A model generated the notes under the pieces. The model ran no database searches. It worked only from the letters and a program-made list of their open reading frames with translations, and was not told where the DNA came from. Of a stretch of DNA of 64,000 nt, positions 1 to 9,164 are shown piece by piece. The DNA is from Cymodocea nodosa (taxonomy: Eukaryota; Streptophyta; Magnoliopsida; Alismatales; Cymodoceaceae). Positions within the stretch are counted from its first letter, which is position 1. The number at the start of each line of letters is the position of its first letter. The stretch lies in NCBI GenBank assembly GCA_036874045.1, contig CM072335.1:24497501-24561500 (forward strand), in the 5' to 3' direction. The position numbers were made by a program, and so were the translations under genes.

Positions 1-2440
1 TGGAAGAAAATAAACAACGAACGGAGCAGTGTTTCTCCCCTCGGTCGTACGTCGTTTCACCCCGTCGGAACTTAGTGGCGGACACGCCGACGAGAAAGAC
101 GGGGAATGGATTATGTGGCGATGACGTCATAACTCGTTTCTTAAACGCGGTTTAGTCCAGATAACCTGCATCTTTCTATGTGTAATTGGGTTATTATAAG
201 ATAGAAAGAAATACCACCGCAAATTGTTGATTGCATCCAACGGCCATGATGGGTAATCACATGGTTTCCAAATAAATCCCTGATTTAATAACTTCTAAAT
301 CATTGTCTTACCATACAAAATCATTGACTCTTTAGCCAACAACATGTATTGGAAGCTTATCCAAAAAAAATTTCAAAAAGTCATATGAAAGAATAAACGA
401 AACCGAGACAACTGATGACGTGAGGTAAGGAATGCAACAACTCACACCTCAAGATTCTAAAATTAATTCAACATTCATCACAAGATTATTTACACAAAAT
501 ACAGCTTAACCTGGTATTCTTGATTTTCTGAACCTTCGGTTCCACATCTCATTTAATTATGCGCAAATTCGAACCTTTTCAGTTCACACAGAATTTTCAA
601 ACACAATATCAAGAACAACCCTTACGCTTTTATTTAATTATATATAGAAATATTGATCTTTGACGTAAAACTATTAAAATTGATCTATTAAATTTCTGCC
701 GTCGATTTTTATACTCAAAATCCATAAAATTAATTTCTATTTTTAAAACAAATAATTAAATCCATTTGGAAAAAGCCGTGGACAATATTATAAATAAGGT
801 GAAAAGTACTGTTATGACTTAGTGTATAATTAAAATTTAAATATAAACTTAAACCGTCCAAAGACCTTATTAAACTTGATGGGATAGCTAAATGCGAACT
901 TTCCATGGAAGGTTAATGGTTTACGCAGAAAGAATGTCAAAAAAGTCAAAAAGATAATGGCGTGCGTTTGTGTATATCCAACAATTTAACAAAAAGTAAA
1001 AGAATTTATTTTTATCGTTACAAATTCATAGCTTAGTAAAAAAGTTTATAAAGTCGTTGAAAATAAATCAGAAATTTTAACTTTTCGACGTTATAATTTG
1101 TCCGCACATATTATCAATTATTTCTTTATCTTATTATTGTCGATTTAAACTAATTGTACGTTATATTTTAACTTTTCTTTATATCTTCAAGAACTTAATT
1201 AGATCGGTATTTTCAATTTCTTCTGATTCATATTCAAGATCTTCAAACAAATATATTCTACCGTAGTCTACGAATAAAATCACCAGGTAAAAAAAGAAAA
1301 AATGCATACCGGAATACTTCTTGTATTTGAACCGAAAATAACATATAACCCCATCGTGGCATATTCTTGCACGCAACTTTCTCTCGCTTTATCACGGACG
1401 CATGGGTATTCTTTAAATTTAATAACCGAAAGTTGCTTGTGCGTGGGGACGGTAATGACTTCAAACTCCTTTGTACGTGTTTGGATCACACATCCGTCCG
1501 TTCGGCACGGGGAAAGGGATGGATTAAAATGTCATTATATACATTGGTTTCTCAGCTACGAGTGCTAACGTGCCGTGCAAAGTATTGATTAACTGATTAG
1601 TGAGAAAGAAGAAGAGTGCAGTAACATACGGGTCCGGGAGGTTAGAAGGATGAGCGGACGGGCATTGGTATGTGAACAAATTTCTGAATCAAATAAAGAA
1701 GAAGAAGACGACGACGACAGCAAACAAGAGTGGTGGTATATATGTTTACTCCTACACCTGTTCCTGCTCTGCATCAACCGGCCGTGTATCCAGTGCACAG
1801 TGTCACGTGATGGCCTTCCTCTCACAGTCACAGATTACTATTCTGTCTCCTCCACGGTAACAAGAGTCGGCAGATGCTTTGGAGGAGCATATGATTTCAA
1901 GTTTCAAACGAGCTAGCTAGGATGTTAGAGAAGCCTTGAGCTTGGGTTTCCTGGCACGAAGATCAGAACCAAACCCTCTTGAGTAGGTAGCAGGTAATTA
2001 AGATGGTGGAACAAACTGACAGTTCCAAGTTAATTAGCAGTATCTTCTGATAAAAAACCGATTCCAAGCAGGGGTCTTTCTGTCAAGAAAACTCCACAGT
2101 AAGATGTGACCGAAGCATCATGCATCAAGTTTTAGACAAAGGTCGTACTTTCCCATCCACCACGTACGATCAATCTCGTCGATCTGACCATGGATTCTCA
2201 CGAATCTTAGAAAACGACAGAAACAAGCGGCCCACTTGAGTGGCGGTCGTCTCTCTTCTACCATATATGTATGTCTTTTGCCTGATGAGTTTTGGTTTCT
2301 CAGCTAGCTAGCTTTCCTTGGTCAGGGTGCCATCCAATTAGATCGTCTTGGTAAATACTTGCTACCTGCAAAGATACGACGATCGAACCCAGGTAGGAAA
2401 TGGAGCAGGAGGATCGAGATGGTCATCGATCGATCTTCCG
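1..2440. other. Intergenic, no gene recognised
   Basis: AT-rich DNA, especially 180-1300. The short open frames here have no family resemblance and overlap on both strands. Visible small elements are a perfect 10-bp palindrome ATGACGTCAT at 121-130, which is a bZIP-type (CRE-like) binding site, and runs of CTAGCTAG/CGATCGAT near 2310-2430. The stretch from about 1900 to 2440 is probably the promoter region of the microRNA gene that follows. Confidence 0.5.
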
Positions 2441-2497
2441 CTAAATTCCAAGAAAGAAAGAAAGAAAGAAAGGCGCGTCGAGACAGAATTCGACGAG

Positions 2498-2504
2498 TAT
2501 AAAT
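2498..2504 (+). promoter_or_regulatory. TATA box of the microRNA gene
   Basis: TATAAAT lies about 140 bp upstream of the hairpin base, after a GAAA tetranucleotide tract (about 2450-2472). Plant MIR genes are Pol II transcripts with ordinary TATA boxes. This one would put transcription start near 2530. The assignment rests on position and consensus only. Confidence 0.5.
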
Positions 2505-2550
2505 GAAGCTCCAAGATGGGGGTGGAGGTGCATGATCGATCAGGAGGTGG

Positions 2551-2582
2551 TGGATGGATGGATGGATGGATCGATCGATCGA
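2551..2582. repeat. TGGA/TCGA tetranucleotide tracts
   Basis: About five TGGA units run directly into three to four self-complementary TCGA units, within the predicted 5' part of the primary microRNA transcript. A TTCC tract (about 2859-2886) lies just after the hairpin, so the precursor is bracketed by simple repeats likely to vary in length between individuals. Confidence 0.8.
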
Positions 2583-2640
2583 AGGATGTTGATTAGGTGA
2601 AGATCGATCAAGAAGGAAGGTCGTTTGCGGTGTCTGCTAC

Positions 2641-2836
2641 GTGGAGCTCCATTCATTCCAATGAAGGGACGGAGAGGTGGCCAGAGCTGCCACCACATGG
2701 ATTCCGGCCAAGCCTTCTCATTGCCGAAGAGGCCGGACGGCGTGAGGTTGATGAAGAAGGCTTTGCCAGTGCATGTGGTGGGAGCAACTCCTGCCATCTT
2801 CTTCGCCCGCCCGTTGGAGTGAAGGGAGCTCGACCG
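2641..2836 (+). ncRNA. MIR159/MIR319: miR159/miR319-family precursor hairpin
   Basis: A foldback of about 196 nt. The 3' arm carries TTGGAGTGAAGGGAGCTCGA (2814-2833). The 5' arm at 2643-2661 reads GGAGCTCCATTCATTCCAA and pairs with it apart from wobbles and one or two mismatches. Pairing continues towards the loop: the 5'-arm block near 2685-2717 (with CCACCACATG and AAGCCTTCT) is complementary to the 3'-arm block near 2755-2795. The apical loop is about 2725-2750. A very long stem with the mature RNA at the base of the 3' arm is the known architecture of plant MIR159 and MIR319 genes. These families target GAMYB-type MYB and TCP mRNAs respectively. Compared from memory with canonical miR319 (UUGGACUGAAGGGAGCUCCC), this copy differs at positions 6, 19 and 20. 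In the miR159 register it differs at about three positions. The family call is strong; which of the two it is remains open. Confidence 0.85.
2814..2834 (+). ncRNA. Predicted mature miR159/319-like RNA
   Basis: The 5' U and the register match miR319 processing; starting one base earlier would give the miR159 register but a 5' G. The core GAAGGGAGCUC is identical to both families. The variant bases (G at position 6 and GA at 19-20 in the miR319 register) would alter pairing with conserved MYB/TCP targets, so target choice cannot be assumed. The exact ends are inferred. Confidence 0.7.
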
Positions 2837-2886
2837 ATCCTCTCATACATATCATGCTCTTCCTTCCTTCCTTCCTTCCTTCCTTG

Positions 2887-4138
2887 TCTCTCTTTAATAG
2901 ATTATACATATATATACACACACACACGCTCACTTGTCTCTATTATTGGTATTTAACGCGCGTTATTCTCTCACGTCTTTCTTCCAGGATATATATTTAT
3001 ATTGTTGAAGAGAAGAGACCGATCGATGCATGACGATAATGTTCTATTATCTCCTTCGCAAAAAAGGATCTGTGTTCGATCGTATACCTCAACTTTCTTT
3101 GGCGATTGGGGCGTGCATTAATATTTCTTATTCTTCCTTTCTTTTCTTTTCTTTCTTCTACTGCCAGAGTACTGCTCCGAATAAAGCTTGCGCTTGCGCT
3201 TGTGCTTGTGCTTGTGCAGTTCATCATCTGCTTTGTACGTTAACCTTGCCTCCTAATTAATTAATTACTTCCAAGCAGGTGCATTTTTTGTGGTTGTCGA
3301 AATTAATTAAACTTGCGAAGATCGATGTTTGATTCAAGACATAAACGCTACCCTCCCCTCCTAGTTTATTAAAGACAAACCATTACCATTCCTGCTTTGT
3401 GCCAGTGTGTTTTTTTTAATTTGGTGGACATATTAGACTGTTGTTTTTCTTCAACAAAAGTCCCATCCACCTTATTTGTTACAGCCAAGGGAGAATTAAA
3501 CTTTTCTTGATTCTGCAATTTTTTTAAAAAATGAGTGCATGTCCATGTTAAAATTTCATATTAAAAATTTATTGAGAGTAAGTAAAAAAAAATTCATCGT
3601 ATGTGTTAACCTAAGTTTAATCTCTCATATGAGATTATTTTAATATTATTTTTTATTTTTAACTTATTTTATAATTTACAAGCGTTTAACGTTAAGTATA
3701 CGTGAAATTGCTTTGATATTTTGTCAGAATTTTAACTTAAAATAAATTGATAAAAAAATAAAGCGATTCATCCAATATTAATTCAGATTCAATTTCAAAA
3801 ATAAACGATATGAAATTATTCTCACGGTCATGTCATTAAAGTTTGAATAAGATTTTTTCCAACATCGCATCACGTAAAATCTAATCCAATACTTTCAAAA
3901 TCAGTCCAAATAGAGCCTAACCCACTTTACTATTATTTTATATGAGTTAGTCGATTGATATTGTAGTGGAGAAATTTATCTAAATCAGATTTCATGGGAC
4001 TTTTAACCATGCCACCATATATATATAAATCCTAAATATACATATGATATATATATATCGATCGGCACACGAACGGAACGGTTTGAGGGCGGGGCAGTTG
4101 CTCTCGAGTTGGGTCGGGCGGTCTTCTCAGCCGTGGAA
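2887..4138. other. Intergenic, simple repeats only
   Basis: No gene seen. There is a hexamer array of GCTTGC/GCTTGT (five units, 3186-3217), a short TA/CA microsatellite near 2905-2930, and AT-rich DNA from 3480 to 4060. The first few hundred bases are probably the 3' part of the primary microRNA transcript. Confidence 0.5.
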
Positions 4139-4246
4139 GTGGAGGCGGAGCGACGATCGACGCTCGTGGAGGCGGAGCGACGATCGACGCTCGTGGAGGC
4201 GGAGCGACGGTCGACACTCGTGGAGGCGGAGCGACGATCGACGCTC
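4139..4246. repeat. Four tandem 27-bp repeats (minisatellite)
   Basis: Four head-to-tail copies of a 27-bp unit (4139-4165, 4166-4192, 4193-4219, 4220-4246) differ by only a few substitutions in the third and fourth. Each unit contains GAGCGACGATCGACGCTC, palindromic at 16 of 18 positions. As 27 is a multiple of three, the array stays open in several frames; the + strand frame from 4109 reads VEAERRSTL four times and an antisense frame reads a Pro/Ala/Ser repeat. Neither frame has a recognisable domain outside the array, so I call it a minisatellite, not a gene. Confidence 0.85.
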
Positions 4247-7200
4247 CCATCCGGGTGGTACTCCTTGGACACGACGGAAAGAACGTCGGGGCAGGATGTG
4301 TCATCATATACAGAAGCTTGCCGAGAGCTGCGCTACACAGACGTCGCCGAAGAAGATCGGCGAGTGAGTAGGAGGGCAAATTAATTAAGCAGAAAAGACG
4401 GGTGCAAGCCGCCATTAATTAATTGGAACAAGCAAGCTAGCTTACGATCGAAGAAGAGGAAACTAATTAAGAAGGAGAAGAAGCTTAGGTGATTAGCAAG
4501 TGACCTTAGTCCCCGATGACAAGTATACGTTCTGGACTTGTTTGGGTATTTATGTATATATATCTAGACCGACCGAAGCTGGAGTAATTATAGTCATATT
4601 GCGCGCCCAACTAATAGATCACATCCGTGTTTCATTTGAAGTCAAGCATGTATTCTGCGTACGTAATGCCTGCCACACAAGGAAACTCAAGTAGGGAGAC
4701 TCCGCCATATATATGCAAGCAAAATTCGTTGTCTGCCCGCAACTTTTGACTTTAGGGGGAGGAGGGCATACACAAGAAATTTGGAAAGAATACAGACCAA
4801 CTACCATTCCAATGCACCGTACGTAATCGCGTGTGGGTGTCAAGCCTTTAAGCTCGATCAAACCACTTCTACTCTCTAAAATAAATTTTTGACGTACAGA
4901 ATATGTAACTAACCTCGTATATCATACCTGTAGAAATTAACTGGCTGGCCAACATCTATACATATTTTTTACAGGTGTGGACGATCATCCTCCGGCATTC
5001 GTAATTCAAAGAATATGTAATTAATTGCCGTCCGCCCAACTTACTGTTCGGCAGATTTGTTTCTCGAGGTATATATAAATAAAATATGCATCAGGATCGG
5101 TGCATTCGTCAAACGCGCGTCCAGGGGGTGCCAACCTAAACCATTCTTTCCAGGCGACAACGTCAACCCTCAATTAAATTTTTTTTTCTTTTCTTCTCCT
5201 TTTACGGTGACAATGATTTTCACGTTTTATAACATTTAAATCTAATTCGTAAGAACAACAGATACTACTACTTCTAAACAATCCTCCTCGATTGATCGGT
5301 TTTCAGATATCAGAGTCAGATGGCCGGTGGGTGCATTTCTCACACAATCCTCTAGGCTAACTTATTCGTTTGTTTATTATCGACGATGTTATTCAATTCA
5401 CTTTTCGAAAAAAATGCTACTGATATTTAATTCGATCGTCATTATCGATTCTGCTACTCGTCCATTCTGAAAATGGCTGGTTTTAATGAATATTGAATCT
5501 TGATAGCTTGCATCGCAAGTATTCATGGTATGACAAGAGACCAAACAATAATAAATGACTGGCGAACGAATCATCGATTCACATGTTAATTTTATCTGAA
5601 CACGTCCCAAGCTAATTTTGTTGAAATAGTCTCACATGGGCAAAAAGTAAGATGACATATGGATTAATATAAAGGAATAAATTTTCAGTTGCAACTGATG
5701 GATTTGTAATAAATATGTACATTTCAACATATAATTATCAGAACGGAATAACCCTGATTTATAAGTTGACCCATACATATTTATCTGATAATAAAAAAAT
5801 GCACTTGTAAGACCTAAAGAATGTCGCATATAAGGGAAAACATTGCAAGCAGTTCCAAGTAAATTTAAAAGAATAAGATGAGCCGTAAATTAATATAAAC
5901 AGGCTTCAACGAAATTACTTCGCATTGAATATTGGTATTTTGTAAGGTATTGATTGACATATGTCGAGGAGAGCTCATGCATGATTCAAATTAAAAACAC
6001 GTACAAAGGACGTCAATAAACGAAGGGCTCTCTCTCTCTCTACTGCCTTTTGGATTGTATTCTTTTATATTAAAATAAGGAATTTAACTACAAGTATAAT
6101 CTAAAGATTCAAATCTAATAGTACGATAAAAACTCTTTAGTATATACTACTATAAATCTTAAACTCGTAGTCTTCCTATCCTGTCGGTGAAAAAGGGTGG
6201 CATTAATCCGTCGACGGTTTTTCCTTTTTCTGAACAATATCAGTGGTGCTCTTCGTATTAATTAAGATTTAAGTTTCAATAAAAATCATACACGTCGGTC
6301 GCCATCTCTCACCGAACAGAAACTTGGAGGTCGCCGCAGGAATGAAGAAGGATGGCCTGAGATCAGGATGCGTGGTGATAATACGACGACCTCGACGGCG
6401 TCTTGACCGGCCATTGGAAGAAAGGTCGGTACGTGGGTGAACGCTAAGTTATCTCCTCGGGCGGGATTCTGATCTTGTTGGGATGTGCGAGAGGGACCGA
6501 CCGCCTGGCCTGACCATGGGGCGGTGACAGGCCGACACGGCGTTAACTCGGCCCCTGGCTGTAGCACATGAGCAACCTTGGATTTTGATGCCCATCCACC
6601 GCTTCCATTTCCATGTCCGAAAATCCAAACCTTCCCTTCATCCGTGTGTCTGTGTGTGTGTGCGTATTATTTTGAATATTTACGATAAAAAATGTGTGTA
6701 TTCATTCATACAGTAAAAAGAAAGAAAAAGAAAAAAAAAACTACTGTTTGGCAGAGTGCGTGTGGGAGAGAGGGAAATGAGTTCTTCGATCCAGTGGCAA
6801 ATTGAGTAAATTTTGACTTCTTCTTTTTTTATTTTCTAAATAAATATATATATATATAATGTTCTGAAAAGGATGAAATGGTCTTTTGACACGAGAAGCT
6901 GGACGAACGAGAGAATATGCATTCTCAAGCAGGCTACGGGCGCCTTTGAACAAGATTAATAAAAAAGAAAATAAAAAGAAAGTTACAAGTAACTGTAACA
7001 GTTGTTTCAACATAAATTTTAAGAGACTTGTTTAAATAGAAGATAAAACCAACCGTGGATGCGGGTCTTCTTCCACTTACATATATAATGATAGCGCGAA
7101 GCTGGAAAATCACAAAAAAATTAATGTTAACATGGAGAGCGGCAATCAACTTCATATATAAAGCGTTCGAATTTATTGCTTGAACTGTGAAAATATAAAT

Positions 7201-7350
7201 GATCCGTCTCCACTTGAGGATGACACAAAGGACATTCCTTCTACTTCTACTTTTACTTCCACTTGATCTTCTTCTTTTTAAAGAAATTGTTTAAATCTAC
7301 CTAAAAAAAATTTTTATTTTTTTAAGAAAAAAGGTAGGTGGAGAGGGGCA
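4247..7350. other. Intergenic, no gene recognised
   Basis: Mostly AT-rich with short TA and CT tracts. A GC-rich island at about 6286-6570 has a 93-codon antisense open frame rich in Pro and Arg. It resembles no family I know, has no promoter or splice signals I can see, and is more likely old repeat DNA or chance. Nothing else stands out. Confidence 0.4.
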
Positions 7351-7940
7351 ACTGTGTACTGGTGGTGGAAATGGGAGAGTCCAGGCTGTATGAGTGCGCC
7401 CACAGTTCGTAGAGCAAAACCAGGAACCAGGGGAGTGAATGGTATATTTTTTCTAGTTATGGGAAGTACGACTTCCACGAAACGGGGAGTGGAGGCATGT
7501 GTGGACGCTGGTGGGCATTTTGAGTTTTCCTTTTTATTTCTATTCATTTTCGGGATATGTGGCGAACGAAACCACCCTCCGCTCCTGACGACGACCGTGC
7601 CACCCGCGTTAAAACGTGGACGCCACGCGCTGCCTTCCCGACGACGCAGACGGGGTTCGACTCCCCCCGGCTGTCCACCGCTCTACCTCCCCGTATCGTC
7701 GTCGTCGTCGTCGCTCGTGTTGGCTGGTGTCTACGTCCACCCACCGCTCTCCAACCGTCGATGCCGGATCCCACGGTCGATGACGGTTAGGACCCGGGTT
7801 CCGAGTATCTGGGGGCGGACCACACCCTCTCTACCTTTCGGTTTTCGAATTGTTTTCTTTTCCCCACCCAATTTAAAAATATATGCAAATCCACTTTCCG
7901 TCGATCGCGTAAACCGCTGGCCGTCCACCATCGTCCGCAC

Positions 7941-7947
7941 TTTATAA
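7941..7947 (+). promoter_or_regulatory. TATA box of the LBD gene
   Basis: TTTATAA sits 137 bp upstream of the LBD start codon, after a GC-rich, CGTCGTCG-containing stretch. It predicts a transcription start near 7970-7975 and a 5' leader of about 110 nt. Confidence 0.6.
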
Positions 7948-8024
7948 CCGACCCCCAAGATTTCAGCCCCCACCTCTTCCTCCTCTTCCTCCAAGAAACG
8001 AGTAAGTAAGCTTTCCTTTGCTTT

Positions 8025-8046
8025 GGGTTGGGTTGGGTTGGGTTGG
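8025..8046 (+). promoter_or_regulatory. (GGGTT)n G-quadruplex-capable tract in the LBD leader
   Basis: Four GGG runs (8025-8027, 8030-8032, 8035-8037, 8040-8042) separated by TT loops, then a final GG. This is the textbook G3 plus 2-nt-loop pattern for a parallel G-quadruplex. It lies on the mRNA-sense strand between the predicted transcription start and the ATG at 8084, so it would be present in the mRNA leader. There is no upstream ATG between the TATA region and 8084. Confidence 0.6.
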
Positions 8047-8083
8047 TTTGGTTTTTCGGGAGGGATTAATCGCCGGCACCGCC

Positions 8084-9164
8084 ATGAGGATGAGTTGCAA
8101 CGGTTGCCGTGTCCTGCGCAAAGGGTGCAGCGACAACTGTAGCATCCGGCCGTGCCTCCAGTGGATCAAGAACCCAGAGTCGCAGGCCAACGCCACCGTG
8201 TTCCTCGCCAAGTTCTACGGTCGTGCCGGCCTCATGAACCTCATCAACGCCGGGCCCGAACACCTCCGCCCCGGTAAGTGCCAAACGTCGCAGTTTTACT
8301 CTTCCGGGTTCTTCTTCTTTTAGAATAATAAGCAGCCGATGAACAAGTCAATACTTGTGATTCCACCTTGCAGCAATATTCCGGTCTCTTCTCTACGAAG
8401 CATGTGGGAGGATAGTCAATCCGATCTATGGGTCGGTGGGACTGCTCTGGTCGGGAAGCTGGCATATGTGTCAGGCAGCCGTCGAGGCGGTGCTCAAGGG
8501 AACGCCCGTCGTGCAGATCCCGACGGAATCTGCGGCCAACACGTCGTCACCGCCTCTCAAGGCCTATGACATCAGACATGTCACCAAGGACGAAGCTGCT
8601 GCCGTCACCAATGCGGCCGGAGGCTCGCCGGAGCTCCACAAGGTCGCCAAGGCCACGAGGACCCGGTTCAAAAGGTCGGGTCCAAGCAGCAACGCTGGTT
8701 TTTTGCCTCGGAAACCAAGGGTGCCAAATGACGTGGGCAGTGCTCCGGCGGCAGAAGAGGGAAAGGAGCCAACGGACACCGACGGCAACAATAAGGACGT
8801 GAAGTCTCCATTGTGTAATCTCCGCTGGCGCCGTTGCTATCCTGTGGACTGCCAGAAGATGATGAGCCACGAATCGTCAGCGGCGAGCCAAGAGGAGGTG
8901 GAGGACGGCGGAAAAGGGAACACCAAGGAGAACGCCGAGAGCAGCACGTTCTCAGAGGAGACCGCCGATGCATCGATGGTGACGGCGGAGAAGGAGAAGT
9001 GCTTGGACGGGGAGGTGGAGTTGGAACTGACGCTGGGGTTGGAACCTGTGCCCCACTCGCGCAGCAGTAGTGGCGGAAGCCCGACTGCCACGGCCAAGCC
9101 ACAGTTCCGGGACTCCGACTCGAGTGGGTTTGGCCTTGCCCTTGATCTCACCGCCTCACCTTGA
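8084..9164 (+). CDS. LBD: Class II LOB-domain (LBD) transcription factor
   Basis: Two exons, 8084-8273 and 8374-9164, flank a 100-bp GT-AG intron and encode 326 residues. The LOB domain starts at residue 3 with the zinc-finger-like block [15 protein letters not shown] (C-x2-C-x6-C-x3-C). It continues with [13 protein letters not shown] and the conserved [11 protein letters not shown]...[11 protein letters not shown]...[10 protein letters not shown] segment. The lack of the class I leucine-zipper spacing and the close match to LBD37-LBD42 wording place it in class II. Arabidopsis LBD37/38/39 are nitrate-induced nuclear repressors of anthocyanin and nitrogen-response genes. The C-terminal half is low-complexity and acidic and ends with [10 protein letters not shown], an EAR-type LxLxL repression motif, about 45 residues before the stop. 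The intron after the first third of the LOB domain is at the usual class II place. The start is the first ATG after the TATA box; a second ATG two codons on (MSCNGC) would also fit the family. The function is inferred from family. Confidence 0.95.

Noticed and set aside
2597..2956. A 119-codon + strand frame, and 65-codon frames beside it, across 2597-2956
   Set aside because: They overlap the microRNA hairpin, whose two-arm complementarity explains open frames on both strands; no protein family resemblance.
4032..4415. Antisense 127-codon and sense 91-107-codon frames with repeated residues
   Set aside because: Their length comes from the 27-bp tandem array; the flanks have no domain, promoter or splice support.
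6286..6567. 93-codon antisense frame in a GC-rich patch
   Set aside because: No recognisable domain, low-complexity Pro/Arg composition; noted only as a GC island.
7354..7947. 197-codon + strand frame just upstream of the LBD gene
   Set aside because: It lies in the GC-rich promoter, ends exactly in the TATA box and has overlapping frames on the other strand; Arg/Ser/Pro-rich with no homology.
8547..9151. Several antisense frames over LBD exon 2
   Set aside because: Shadows of the GC-rich coding exon.
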